Source: Antedon mediterranea
Taxonomy: Eukaryota > Echinodermata > Crinoidea > Comatulida > Antedonidae
Direction: 5' to 3'
DNA length: 64,000 bases
NCBI RefSeq assembly: GCF_964355755.1
Contig: NC_092675.1
Location: forward strand, 15,329,312-15,393,311
In this document: positions 1 through 11,130 of the stretch, in pieces
Layout of the letters: each line of letters starts with the position of its first letter
How positions within the stretch are numbered: position 1 is the stretch's first letter
The notes under the pieces: generated by a model
Seen by the model: only the letters and a program-made list of their open reading frames with translations
Told to the model about the DNA's origin: nothing
Database searches by the model: none
Position numbers and translations under genes: made by a program

Positions 1-1810
1 ACTTTAAGAATTCGTTCTCTAAGCATAAAAATGATATCAAAGGTACCTGGAAAATTATAAACTCATTACTAAATAAACCTAAGAAAAATGAAACCGACGT
101 AACCATAAACTGTGACGATAAGTTATCCACCAACCCAACTCTCATCTCTAATTCATTTTAATACTTTTTTTGCACAAATTGGTTCTTCCCTTGCCAACAA
201 AACATGCCAAGCAAATTTTATTGACTTTTTATTTGAACCTATTCATTGTTTTAATCTGTCCATTTCCCAAGGCGTATTTCCCGACAACTTAAAACTTGCC
301 AAAATAACACCATTTATTAAATATGGAGACAAATCTAATGTTAACAATTACCGTCCTATTTCCGTTCTTTTAATTTTTGCTAAAACCTTTGAACGCATAA
401 TTTATGAAGACGTATTCCTTCATCCCAAAACACAAAATTCTCTGCGAGAATCAATAATTTCAATGGCCCTCTTGCAACTCACCAATAATATTGTGGATGC
501 CTTCGAAAACAATGAATTTGCTATGATGATAATGATGATTACTGCCTTTCCGCTGAAAAGTCTGCCGACATTTCCGCTTGGGCTGCTCCGTAAATCTCTT
601 TTACCAGTTTCTTCCAATCTGATCTTTCATGGGCTAGTTCTTTAAGTTGTTTGATGTCTTTCTTGGTTTTCAATTGTCCGGGACGATGTTTGTGTTCTGC
701 TTATAAAGGGTGAGTAGGTCGTTGCTATTGGTACTTTTATTGATCTTTCAAAGGCATGCGACCCCATAGACCATTCAATACTTTTAGCTAAATTTCAAAA
801 TTATGAAATTCGCGGAATCACTAACAATCTCTTTAAATGTTATCTCTCAGACTTTTTTCCTTTTCCGATGACACCACCGCCCTTTATAGCAATTAGAACT
901 TTCAGTCACTTGTTGAAACTGTTAATCAAGAACTTTTCAATGTTTTTAAGCTTTCAGTTAATACCAAAAAACCCTGTGCAATTTTTTTTGTATTCCAAAT
1001 AAGCATATTCCTTTTGAGCATGGACAGATTAAAATAAACAAAATTATAATTTCTATTGTAAATAATACCACATTTTTGGGAGTCAACATTGACTCTGGTC
1101 TTACATGGAAACCATATCAAAGAAATTGAAAATAAGATCTCCAAGAACATTGGTATTATTTGTAGATTTTCTTCCTTTATTCCATGCCATATCCTTTGTA
1201 CCCTTTACTGTAGCCTAATCCTTCCATACCTAAATTACTGCAATATTGTCTGATGCAACACCTATCAATCCAAAATTAGTAGCAAAAGAAGGTGGTTCGC
1301 ATTATTACTGGCGCTCCACCTTTAGCCCACACTGACCAATTCATCTCTCAATTTACTTAAACTTAAAGACGTTAATATACTTCAACAAAATAATTTTCTT
1401 CAACCACTGCATTATACCCTCCCCAATTCTGTAATTTATTCCACGCCATATTATTTCAACTTATAAAATTATAAAGAAAAAGTGAAAAATAAATACCTCT
1501 ACTCATTGCAATCGATCAACTGCCTTTGTTTTGCCCCTTTTCTGTTTGTGTCTTGTGTTTCAGTATTTGTGTGTACTGTATGTTCTGTTTGTTTTTGTTG
1601 TGTTACTGCATATGAAAGAGTGTTATTTTGATATCTATGGCTTGCCGAACACAAGTTTCTCTTGGTTTTTCCTTTTGGTTTTACTTTTTGGGACTTTTTT
1701 TAAGACACTTCTTTCTTTTCCAGTCTGTTTTAATTTCATAAGATATTTGTAAATTAAAAGAAATGTTTATTTTTATTTTGTTTTGAAAGAAATAAATGAT
1801 AACTTGAATT
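1..1810 (+). mobile_element. Decayed non-LTR retrotransposon (CR1/jockey-type LINE), 5' cut by window
   Basis: Fragments of one reverse transcriptase in shifting frames on the + strand. Positions 225-410 encode GVFPDNLKLAKITPFIKYGD and NVNNYRPISVL (finger region). Positions 735-860 encode IDLSKACDPIDHSIL, motif A in which the usual AFD is replaced by ACD. Positions 1065-1300 give a C-terminal TTFLGVNIDSGLTWK-like segment. Stops and frameshifts are frequent and the YADD block is not recognisable. An AT-rich 3' tail (about 1450-1810) ends in AATAAATGATAACTTGAATTG, typical of short-repeat LINE tails. A dead copy in the presumed upstream intron of the mannosidase gene. Confidence 0.75.
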
Positions 1811-3090
1811 GAATATAGATAATGTATTATTAAAATGAAAGATTGAAAATAAAAAAATAAAAAAGTTTGGAAAATAAAAAAATTTACACTGGTAAAGAAA
1901 CCGCAGTTGAATGTTAAAAAAAAGAAAAGTTAATGTAATATAACAATTCATGATATGCATCTAGGTTAAGATACAGTACGGCTTGCAACATGGGGCAGAC
2001 ATCTCGGTCCTAACGGGACACAGATAGCCTACAGTTATTCCTGCCAGCTTACTCAATTAAACTTGGCTATCGGGATTTCACTCGATTTTAAACAAAATGT
2101 CTTTATCATCAAATCTCCCTATGTAATTTTATAATACTATTCCCCACAATATATTCCGATTCTTATATATATTTAATTTGATCTTTATTAATTTGCAGTA
2201 TAATTTTTATTTTTTAATTACTGTACCTTCACAGGCGCGGTCTGTTCCTAAAATAAACAAAAAATTGAAATGGCTATAGCCACTAATGGGCAACTTAAGC
2301 TCCAGTCCTACTATTGATTTTTTTCTTCAGTCTTCCAAAGGGACTGATTGATGGAAAGTGCCTGTTTCCAGTCACCTTTAGGGTCAAATCAATTATTTTA
2401 ACTGCTCCCTTGTGTATAAAAGAGAGAAAATAGTTGAAACCAGGTTTTTGCAAGGTGAACTCATCATGAACCTGGAAATTACTTTGACTGTGATAAGATA
2501 AGATAAATTTATTGAACAAACGCTTTTGTATCAGCGGCACACGTTTATAATTTATATATAGATTAGAGGGTTCGCTCGCTTCACTCTTGCACCCTCTAGT
2601 GGGTGTACCCGAATGGTCCTCGAAAACATGACCAACGCCTCTGGAAATTGAGGCCCGATTGACACCTATGCATATGACTGATGAGTAATTGGTACTAATC
2701 ATATAGTAAGAACATAAGATGCAAATAATATAATTGTAAAGAACAGTATACGTATTATATTATTATATATATTATCTGAACGTTACACACAGGAGGAAAC
2801 CGTTAATAGGGGTCATAAATCACTGAAACAGTCTATAACGTGACCGTACCAATAGAGACCAAAAGCATGTTTATCAAAGTGGGTGACAGTGAGCGGGGCT
2901 TTAACATTTGTATCACAATCATGACAGCATCTTGTAAATTTTGGAACAAAATGATCAAATAACAACTTTCGTAGCCTACTTATATATCGGTCGTAGACAC
3001 CATTTATAATTATAAATAGAGCAACAAGCAACAGAAATAATCGATAATATAAACAGTAAAGGTTTTTCCCTGGTAGGCCTACCAGGCTTT
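1811..3090. other. Presumed upstream intron; possible LINE tail and short hairpin
   Basis: No exon seen. At 2490-2560 a (GATAA)n stretch followed by TTTATTGAACAAACG and GTATCAGCGGCACACG looks like the 3' end of a minus-strand non-LTR element; similar wording recurs near 23020. At 2567-2600 there is a hairpin with AGAGGGT / ACCCTCT arms followed by CTAGT, resembling a Helitron-like 3' end. The rest is unassigned AT-rich DNA. Confidence 0.35.
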
Positions 3091-3091
3091 C

Positions 3092-3235
3092 TATAGTAAC
3101 ATTGAATCGCACCTAAATTTGATTAAATGATTAATAAATAGCATAAATAATTAGTTTAATTAGCCTCCTATAGTAACATTGAATCGCACCTAAATTTGAT
3201 AAAATGATTACTAAATAGCATAATTAATTAGTTAA
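3092..3235. repeat. Two-copy tandem repeat, about 78-bp unit
   Basis: CTATAGTAACATTGAATCGC followed by ACCTAAATTTGAT occurs at about 3092 and again at about 3169 with few differences. A looser repeat (CTAAAACAAATTGTATTTCAC and AAAGTAAAGGCCTT) continues to about 3470. Confidence 0.7.
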
Positions 3236-3529
3236 ATAACTAAAACAAATTGTATTTCACGTAAAGTAAAGGCCTTTATAATGAATAGTTGAATATCTAA
3301 AACAAATAAATTGTTGTTCATGATTCAGTTGAATCACTAAAATCACATTGTAGTTCACGTAAAAGTAAAGGCCTTCAATAATAGTTAAATTACTAAACAA
3401 ATTGTATTTCACATAAATGCCTTCAATCAATATAATTGATTAGTTGAATATCTAAAACAAATTAATTCCAGTAGGCCTAGTTCACGACGATATGTTGAAC
3501 CACTAAAATATTTGTATTTAATATTGAAT

Positions 3530-3760
3530 GTCGCCACCAACTTCCATTTTGCTGGAAGTGACGGACCCGGAAGCCAGTTGAAAAACAGCGCGAGTGTGTG
3601 AAAATAACCCTGCGATATCCACAAATTTCGATAGGTAACGCTAAATTTTGTCGTAAAAAAAGACAAAAAGGGAACAATAGCGTAGTACTGAAAACTAATG
3701 TTATCAAATCTACGTTTCGCGGTACATCTAAGAGAGATAAGGTAGGTATCCAAAGCGGAG
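3530..3760. promoter_or_regulatory. GC-richer patch with ETS/YY1-like sites, possible promoter
   Basis: Within AT-rich DNA, 3540-3600 holds CCATTTTG (YY1-like) and two GGAAG words, one in CCCGGAAG (ETS-like), plus several CpGs. About 140 bases downstream lies AGATAAG|GTAGGT, a plausible splice donor. This pattern resembles a housekeeping promoter and first exon, yet it sits just before internal mannosidase exons. No convincing start codon with coding continuation is visible, so this is weak. Confidence 0.3.
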
Positions 3761-3931
3761 ATTTATACCGAAGTTTCTGCATTGTGCTCGTCTATGTCAG
3801 AATTAACCATAATTATATATAGATACTAAAAAGCAGTGATAAACATAATATGTGAAAGTGATTGTAAAAAGTGGCTGGTCATAAATCATATACTATTTTA
3901 ACCATATTTTTTCCTTTCCTTTCTACTGTAG

Positions 3932-4153
3932 TTCCTAAAAATCACTTTTGATAACAACACTGGTTTACTTGACACTGTCATAGACACAGTATCCAACCTG
4001 ACAATGATGGTTAAGCAAACATTTTTATGGTACAACAGCAGTACAGGAACACCAGATTCCTCTCAGGCATCCGGTGCATACATTTTCAGACCAAACCGTA
4101 CTAATCCAATACCAATCATGTTAAGAAATAATGTTTTAACAAAAGTTTATCAG
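3932..4153 (+). CDS. MAN2B1: Lysosomal alpha-mannosidase exon (first in window)
   Basis: 222 nt, phase 0 at both ends. The acceptor follows a pyrimidine tract ending CTACTGTAG and the donor is CAG|GTACTA. It encodes about 74 residues beginning FLKITFDNNTGLL. This is the beta-rich start of the GH38 C-terminal region, where the family has 'FD..TGLL' and 'SGAYIFRPN'; the latter is present exactly. There are three possible N-glycosylation sequons (NNT, NSS, NRT), fitting a lumenal lysosomal protein. Upstream exons are expected beyond position 1. Confidence 0.9.
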
Positions 4154-4221
4154 GTACTAAATAATGTTGCCAGTTGATTAAGGAATTACAGGACATAGTC
4201 CGGTCCGGTAAAAAATAATTG

Positions 4222-5090
4222 GTATATCTAGACAAAATTAGAACAGAATTTATTTTTGTATGCCTCTGAAATCATCTTACTTCAGTTCCCCACTCCGGTG
4301 GTAGTTTGAACAACAATGACAACACAAAGGTGTCAACTTGAATCCGCAAGACTAGGCATATGTTCAAGCTAAGAATCATCTTCAACCCCTCCCAGCAGAT
4401 TTACAATCAGCTCCAGATTCTCTTCTAAAGGTTATTCAATGCAATTGCAAAACTTACTTCAATACAAGGAACTTTAAGACGTCAAGTCATAATCTTTTGA
4501 TGCCTAAATAGTTACATAAATAATTATAAGGTTCACTGAAATCCATTTTTTTTTCTAATAAATCAGGTTTAACACTTTGACTGTTTATAACCAATTTCAA
4601 TGTTTTTACTAATCTTGATTAAAACTACGTATGTTTGATTGATAAGTAATTTAGACTAAAACAATTATAAATATTTTAGCTTTACAATGGTACCAAGAAC
4701 AAATTAATAGCAAATGATCTCTGTGTTTGGCAGTCAAAGTGACTACTATATACATCTGTTTACATTTTCGCAAACTTTTTCCTTTGAGAAAAATGGAAGA
4801 CGTTTTGAAGTATTTTTACCATCTTGAATTTTTAAAAGTTGAACAATTTATTTGTATTATCTCCAGTGATAGTTTCTTGCGAAATATGTTAAATGACTGT
4901 GGTTGAACAAATATTTGCAAAAATCGGATGCTTTAATACTGATATTTGAGAAAACGGCCATTTTAGATATATGCAAATTAGCAATTTTTCTTCATCTCTC
5001 TTTTTTCTCCATTTTTTATATGTTGTTCATATAGGTCTTAGGAAGTAATACAACAAAAATAAATTCTGTTCTAATTTTGTCTAGGTCAAA
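4222..5090. mobile_element. MITE-like element with perfect 32-bp inverted ends
   Basis: The sequence beginning CTAGACAAAATTAGAACAG at 4228-4259 is repeated exactly in reverse complement at 5053-5084 (32 of 32). The interior has no ORF. It fills most of the intron between the first two exons of the window. A target duplication is not clear; flanking similarity extends a little beyond the perfect arms. Superfamily unknown. Confidence 0.75.
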
Positions 5091-5243
5091 CCGTATTAAT
5101 GCTCCCGTTTAATAGGGGTTGGCTTTAGTGTTATGACTTTGATGATAATATCTTGCCTTAAAAAATAAAAAGGTATACTAAAGTAGAAAGTATTGACATT
5201 TTTATAAAACTGGGCCACTAATTATAGTATTGATTTTTTTTAG

Positions 5244-5362
5244 AGTAACCTTATTCAAGAAGTTCATCAAGAATTCAGTCCATGGTTGACCCAAGTTGTA
5301 CGATTGTATAAAGCTCAGAGGCATGCAGAATTTGAATGGACTGTTGGTCCAATTCCATTTCA
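5244..5362 (+). CDS. MAN2B1: Lysosomal alpha-mannosidase exon
   Basis: 119 nt, ending in phase 2. The acceptor is TTTTTTTAG and the donor CA|GTAAGT. It encodes [14 protein letters not shown] followed by [17 protein letters not shown] and TVGPIPF, a very well conserved stretch of lysosomal alpha-mannosidases (human has the VQEVHQ, VVRLY and VGPIP motifs here). The last codon is completed by the first base of the next exon. Confidence 0.92.
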
Positions 5363-5510
5363 GTAAGTCATCTAAATTAATATATATTTAAAATACAGAT
5401 AAATAAGTCAGTTTTACAGATGTAGAAATAAATGTAAACATGTTTAAAGGAAAATGCTCCATAATTTTGGATTTGGGAAGCTTGAACATTGTAACTATGT
5501 ATACTTTTTA

Positions 5511-6125
5511 TTTACCTCCGCCAAGGAGGTATGTAGTCGATCACGTTTGTTTGTTTGTTAGCAGGATTACTCAAAGGGTAATTACAAGATCTTTACCAAA
5601 ATGAAAGTACAGATATATAATGTGGTCAAGGACCACTCCATTAAACTTTGGATGCAATCCTGACCACAGTTCCAATTCTGGACCACTTTTTAGTATTATT
5701 TTCAGACCTGCTAGTGTTAAAATATAGGACCACATTTTTAAAAGCCGGCGAGCAGTCTTAAAGTAACAACTAAACTTTCTTAAGAACTACTTTTCCAAAA
5801 AACTTCATATTTGTTCAAGAGGTACTTTGTGCTTTGTAATTTGAAAACATAAATTGATTTAATTTACAGGTTTTTTGATACGAGTAGTTTTAAAAAAACC
5901 TATTTCACCCGTTTGTTTTTGGCGTTGGTGTTCTATTGTTAGTCAACAGAATCTATTGTTAGTTGAAAAGGCTGGTTACATAACCATTACACCAAATTTG
6001 CATACACATGCTTGTAGTGAAATTAGCCTAAATCATACACAAATATATTATATGTTCCCGGAGAAATCTTATGTATGAGAATTTTACAGTAGGCGGAGGT
6101 ATGCACTCTCGGAGTGGCTTTCTAG
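5511..6125 (+). mobile_element. Helitron/Helentron-like non-autonomous element (HINE-like), copy A
   Basis: 5' end TTTACCTCCGCCAAGGAGG followed by a short TTTG microsatellite. Near the 3' end, GGCGGAGGTAT (reverse of the 5' terminus) is followed by a hairpin CACTC-TCG-GAGTG at 6104-6116, five bases, then CTAG (6122-6125) and T. An inverted repeat that is terminal at one end but subterminal at the other, a 3' hairpin, a CTRR end and a 5' microsatellite together match Helitron-related HINEs as described by Thomas and Pritham. No transposase. Two more copies lie at 9883 and 39314. Confidence 0.7.
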
Positions 6126-6503
6126 TTATAACCTTGAATGAAGCAATTATGCTTCGTAATATGTTTGATAATTTACCCATGTAACAAACGTAAGGATCAT
6201 TAGTTTTCTGAATGCAAAGTAGATTTCAATCTTTGATTAAATACTGTATATGATTACTTAACTTTCCTCACATGTTTTTGATCAAACATTATTTCAGATA
6301 GATATATGATATGATAAATATGACGATGTATTTGGTCACAAGCCTTTTAGGCTATTATTTGTGTTGAAGAGCCTATAATTTGAATTTAAGTTTGGAAAAA
6401 ACTGATTATAGAATGTTGAAATCATTAAATCTAAAAATGGTCACAACATTCATCAATTATGAATGAATATTAGGTCATTGCTTGTGATCAGATTCAGTGG
6501 CTG

Positions 6504-7112
6504 ATCACCCAGTGGGCACATCACCCGGTGGGCACATCACCCGGTTGGCACATCACCCGGTGGGCACATCACCCGGTTGGCACATCACCCGGTGGGCAGA
6601 TCACCCGGTGGGCAGATCACCCGGTGGGCACGTCACCCGGTGGGCAGGTCACCCGGTGGGCAGGTCACCCGGTGGGCAGGTCACCCGGTGGGCAGGTCAC
6701 CCGGTGGGCAGGTCACCCGGTGGGCACGTCACCCGGTGGGCACGTCACCCGGTGGGCACGTCACCCGGTGGGCACGTCACCCGGTGGGCACGTCACCCGG
6801 TGGGCACGTCACCCGGTGGGCACGTCACCCGGTGGGCACGTCACCCGGTGGGCACGTCACCCGGTGGGCACGTCACCCGGTGGGCAGGTCACCCGGTGGG
6901 CACGTCACCCGGTGGGCACGTCACCCGGTGGGCACGTCACCCGGTGGGCACGTCACCCGGTGGGCACGTCACCCGGTGGGCACGTCACCCGGTGGGCACG
7001 TCACCCGGTGGGCACGTCACCCGGTGGGCACGTCACCCGGTGGGCACGTCACCCGGTGGGCAAGTCACCCGGTGGGCACGTCACCCGGTGGGCACGTCAC
7101 CCGGTGGGCACA
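6504..7112 (+). repeat. Minisatellite, 16-bp unit, about 38 copies
   Basis: Uninterrupted array of CACCCGGTGGGCACGT-type units (16 bp), GC-rich against an AT-rich background. Variants are ordered: CACATC units first, then CAGATC, then a block of CAGGTC, then a long CACGTC block with isolated CAGGTC and CAAGTC units. Because 16 is not a multiple of 3, all three forward frames stay open and read the same 16-residue repeat (GTSPGGHVTRWARHPV). That is an arithmetic consequence and not evidence for a protein. The array ends about 57 bases before a mannosidase splice acceptor. Confidence 0.97.
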
Positions 7113-7169
7113 CAAGAGGATGTGGAAAGTCTGATGATCAGTACTGTATATTTGTATTTTTACCAAAAG

Positions 7170-7271
7170 AGATGGATTTGGAAAAGAGATCATAACACGT
7201 TTTGATTCGGATATTAAATCTGGCAAACAATTTTTCACTGATTCAAATGGAAGAGAAATTCTAGAAAGAGT
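7170..7271 (+). CDS. MAN2B1: Lysosomal alpha-mannosidase exon, just after a minisatellite
   Basis: 102 nt. The acceptor was chosen by phase: one base completes the previous codon, giving [14 protein letters not shown], then [18 protein letters not shown]. The alternative AG two bases downstream leads to an early stop. The donor is GT|GTAAGT. The [12 protein letters not shown] segment is nearly identical to vertebrate MAN2B1. Unusually, the 16-bp minisatellite array ends only about 57 bases before this acceptor, so the branch-point and pyrimidine-tract space is short. Confidence 0.9.
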
Positions 7272-7680
7272 GTAAGTAATTATATGCGTTATTACTCTTA
7301 TGATGTTGATAATTATATAAAGTGATATTCATTCAAGGTGCCTAACTGAAATAATTTGGATATTAAAATGTCTAAATATAATAAATAACTTTAGATTTGA
7401 ATAAAGTTACTCACTATTTTTATGTTTTATTAGAAGTAACAGAGCAAATCCCATCTGCTGTCCATATTATATAAGTTAACATCAATCCCTAGGCAAATTC
7501 CTGCTAAATAAAACTTACTAAAAAGATAACCTCAAGTCCAAAAGAAGTCTCCACATACCGGACATGGCCTCTGAATATTTCTTCACCACCCACCACCCTT
7601 GACTTCTATAGAAAAGAAAGTTCCCAAAATGCTTTCGTTACTATGAGATGCAGTGGAATATTATTTGTTTCCATTTATAG

Positions 7681-7768
7681 TAAAGATCACCGTGATACTT
7701 GGTTTTACAATGTTACTGAACCAGTGTCTGGTAATTATTACCCAGTCAACAGTCGAATATACATAAAG
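7681..7768 (+). CDS. MAN2B1: Lysosomal alpha-mannosidase exon
   Basis: 88 nt. The acceptor is TTTATAG and the donor AAG|GTAATG. The first base completes a valine codon; then [20 protein letters not shown] and PVNSRIYIK. It matches the family segment 'TEPVAGNYYPVN.RIYI'. One sequon, NVT. It ends in phase 0. Confidence 0.92.
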
Positions 7769-8087
7769 GTAATGTTTGTAAAAATCAATTAAATAACTGA
7801 AGTGAAATGATAAAGTATAAACCAATAATTTCTTTTATATTCTTTAACCAATAATTTTAACTGACTAAAGTACACAATTAAATATCAAACATTTTACATT
7901 AAATATTACACCAAATAAAATGTATCACCCGATAAATAAAAATCCATGGCAATGTGATACGAGTTATATGGCATCGCATGAATTCTAAATAATTAAATGC
8001 ACAAAGACTGATATAGATTTAAATAATGATATAATGATAATTTTCAATCATAATAATCAATTTTATCTTTATTTTGTGTGAAAACAG
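7769..8087 (+). other. Short intron, nothing recognised
   Basis: AT-rich intron between two mannosidase exons. No repeat or coding segment seen. Confidence 0.6.
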
Positions 8088-8168
8088 GATGACAAGAAGC
8101 AGATGACAATATTGACTGACAGATCACAAGGTGGAAGCAGCCTTCAAGAAGGTTCCATAGAATTAATG
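8088..8168 (+). CDS. MAN2B1: Lysosomal alpha-mannosidase exon
   Basis: 81 nt, phase 0 on both sides, 27 residues including [20 protein letters not shown] and [12 protein letters not shown].(D/E)GS.ELM is a hallmark of the GH38 C-terminal domain. The acceptor is AAAACAG and the donor ATG|GTAAAC. The next intron is 13.6 kb long and full of mobile elements. Confidence 0.92.
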
Positions 8169-9122
8169 GTAAACATATTTCATATAAATAAAAGTCATAT
8201 ATAAGGCGTAACAGGATCGGTTTGTTCTTGTCTTAGGGACACAGAGCCTACCACTTTGGGATTGTTTAGGGGATGACTGACATCACCCATTATACGCAAA
8301 GCAGCCTGTATTGATCTATCATTTTTTAATAATTATGTATTACTTTGAATACATGATATATTTATTTATATTTAATAGCCTATGTAAATACGTGAACATG
8401 ATGGGTTGAAACTGCATCCCATGACTACTGCTGCGAGGATTGAAATCATATATTTCCTCGAGTATGATGAGATTGACTGAGTAATTTTTGCGTGATTATC
8501 GTGTCCCTGTCATTAAACATATAAAATCCAGTAAATTCTCAAGGAGTTGATATTGACTGTGTAATTTGCATGTGGCAACACTCGCGTTTGGCCATAAAAC
8601 AAAAGTCATCTACTGGGACTCAAACTCGTCATCACATGACTACATTTCACATGCCGCGCCATGTACAGTAACTTGCTTGAAAAAATAATTCAACTAAACT
8701 ATTAAAACTATGCATACATAGCGCCCCCATTTTGTTATTCACCCTCTATAGATGCGATGAAAGACTGTTTGTGATTGGTCAATACTCTCATGTATGCGCA
8801 GCGTGCTGAACATCCGGTGATTCAGCTCGAAGAAGACGAATTATTATTATTTATTCGGCTATACCTGATAATAATATTATTATTACTGTAGGTTTATTGA
8901 TGGAAATTCTTCTGTTAATTTAAAAGACCTAGGCCTAAATGAATATTTTATTGCCAAGGAATCATTAATTAGTAATTATCTGTATATTATTCTTCGCAAG
9001 ATAAGGTGAATGCAATGCCTAACTAGCCAGGCTTCTTACATAAAGGAGGCCTAGCTACTCAACCCAGTAGCTATTTTACTTGTTGTTGGCTATGTAATAT
9101 AACAGACATTGCCTTTTATATT
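8169..9122 (+). other. Intron segment without recognised genes
   Basis: Start of the 13.6 kb intron. A CpG-richer stretch around 8560-8830 shows no ORF with recognisable homology. Confidence 0.5.
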
Positions 9123-9261
9123 GGTAAAATATAAGATTTGACATCCCCTCGGGAGATGATGATATGCTCTCGAGCATTATATTTCCCTTGGCGCTTCGGG
9201 AAATATATATTCCCTCAAGCAAAATATTATTCCCTCGGGATGTCAAATCTTATATTTTACC
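9123..9261. mobile_element. 139-bp palindromic MITE
   Basis: Perfect 25-bp inverted arms: GGTAAAATATAAGATTTGAC + ATCCC at 9123-9147 and its reverse complement at 9237-9261. The interior keeps repeating TCCCTCGGGA/GGGAAATATA-type inverted words, so the whole unit could fold into one long hairpin. No clear target duplication. Confidence 0.85.
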
Positions 9262-9882
9262 TCTAAGCAGGGAATATCTGTTGTATAATATTTATGTCTA
9301 ATCCACATGAAAGTGAGTTTGCTGAATGTTTTAAATACCAAGTCAACCTGGGACGCACCTGTGTACTTTGCTTGTACAATGAGCAAAATATTATATTTGG
9401 TTCGCTTATCTATGAGTGCTGTCTAAGCGCTGTCGCTTGTGTTTTTCCTGTCCTTGGTTTCCTGATTCTGTTTTGTATTTTTAATGTTTTCTTGTTTTTG
9501 AGTCATGGTGGAAGAAAAAGCCAAATTTCACAGCACAGAATAAACATAGGAAACCGTTTAAAACTCTAATTGTACCAATTTTAAATTCAAGATGGCGTCG
9601 TGCAAAAATCAACATCGGAAATTCTTACCATTCTTTGTAATGCTCATTAACCTGATAAACTACAATTAAACCTTAAAAAGGAGAATTTAATTGAAATTTT
9701 TATTTAGACTGGTCTCGCAGAGGGCCCAGTTATGATCAGAGGCTTTGATGTACAGTACTAGTATACCAGGGTATAACCCTCTCATCTCAAAATATGTCCT
9801 AGGTTCTTTAAAGTTGACGTAGCAATTATAACTGAATCCTGGTTTTCACCACACATCACCAAAACCAGATGAACATGCTTAA

Positions 9883-11130
9883 TTTACCTCCGCCAAGGAG
9901 GTATATGTAATCGGTAGCGTGTGTTTGTTTGTTTGTTTGTATGTTTGAGTGTTTGTTTGTTTGTTAGCAGGATTACTCAAAAAGTAATTACATGATCTTT
10001 ACCAAAATGAATATACAGATAGATATGTGGTCAAGGACCATTCCATTAAATTTTGGGACCATGGTTCCAATTCTGGACCACTTTTTAGTATACTTTTCAG
10101 ACCTGCTAGTGTTAAAAGATAGGACATAATTTTTCAAAAGCCGGCGAGCAGTCTTCAAGCATGACATTTTAATAAAAATGTTGGTTAATTGTACAGAAAT
10201 CAAGACGAAAAAACATGAATTTCCTTTAATATCGTCAAATACAAAATTTGGCAAAATTCTTCCATAAAAACCAGGAAGACTTTTTTTCAGTAGTTGGGTG
10301 GTTAACCTAATGTAATAACATGTCTGGTGACTCCCTAGAAGGTGAAAAAAGATGGTGGATATACGGTGGATAATTTTTGCTATAGCATGAAAATAAAAAT
10401 CTGAAGTTGAATAAAAATACCAGAAATGTAAAATTCAAGTTATATTACCTATATTTAGTCATCTGATAACATTTTTTACCACACTGTTTAGTTTTCATAG
10501 CTTTTTAAAATGCCTCTCTATTTACAAAATTTGTGTACAAAAGAATAGAGATTTTACTGTGTAATTTGAACTATCCCCCCACTGATAAGAAAGTGCTTAT
10601 TTTCAACAAGCTTGTGTAACACAAATAAAATCCCAAAAATTATGAAACATAGGGGAAACTATAGATCGATAATGTATGATCAATAGAAATTTTTTGCCCG
10701 CACCTGGCCTTTAAAGTAACAAGTAAACTGAAATTGCATTTTCTCGAACTACTTGTCCAAAAAACTTCATTTTTGTACAAGAGGCAAGATCAGTTATAAT
10801 TTTTGATTTGTAATTTTAAAACATAATTTGATTTAATGTGCACGTTTTTTGATGCGAATAGTTTAAAAAACCTATTTCTTTTCAAATTCACTCGTTTGAT
10901 TTTCGCTTTGCTGTTCTATTGTTAGTCAACTGAAGCTATTGTTAATTGAAAGGCTTGTTATACAACCATTACACAAAACCATTTCACTACACATGCTTGT
11001 AGTGAAATTAGCCTAAATCACAAACAGCATTTAAGACATATATATATATATTTTTTTTTTTACCGGAGAAATCTTATGTAGGAGAATTTTACAGTAGGCG
11101 GAGGTATGCACTCTCGGAGTGGCTTTCTAG
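9883..11130 (+). mobile_element. Helitron/Helentron-like non-autonomous element, copy B (with extra internal DNA)
   Basis: Same ends as copy A: TTTACCTCCGCCAAGGAGG, then a longer (GTTT)n run at about 9918-9965. The 3' end has GGCGGAGGTATGCACTCTCG, GAGTG, then CTAG at 11127-11130 followed by T. Compared with copies A and C it has about 550 extra bases (about 10158-10712), placed after GCCGGCGAGCAGTCTT and before TAAAGTAACAAG. The extra segment has no recognised coding content and could be a separate insertion. Confidence 0.72.

Noticed and set aside
1531-1752. Cysteine/phenylalanine-rich ORF as a membrane peptide
   Set aside because: It lies in the T-rich 3' untranslated tail of the LINE at 1-1810, where such frames are expected by composition.
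6497-7205. Three overlapping long forward ORFs of GTSPGGHVTRWARHPV repeats
   Set aside because: The 16-bp unit shifts frame by one each copy, so all frames are open and give the same repeat. The array lies in an intron; no start context or conserved domain.
9294-9569. 91-codon ORF with a hydrophobic segment as a small membrane protein
   Set aside because: No recognised homology, intronic location, ends immediately in AT-rich DNA; most likely chance.
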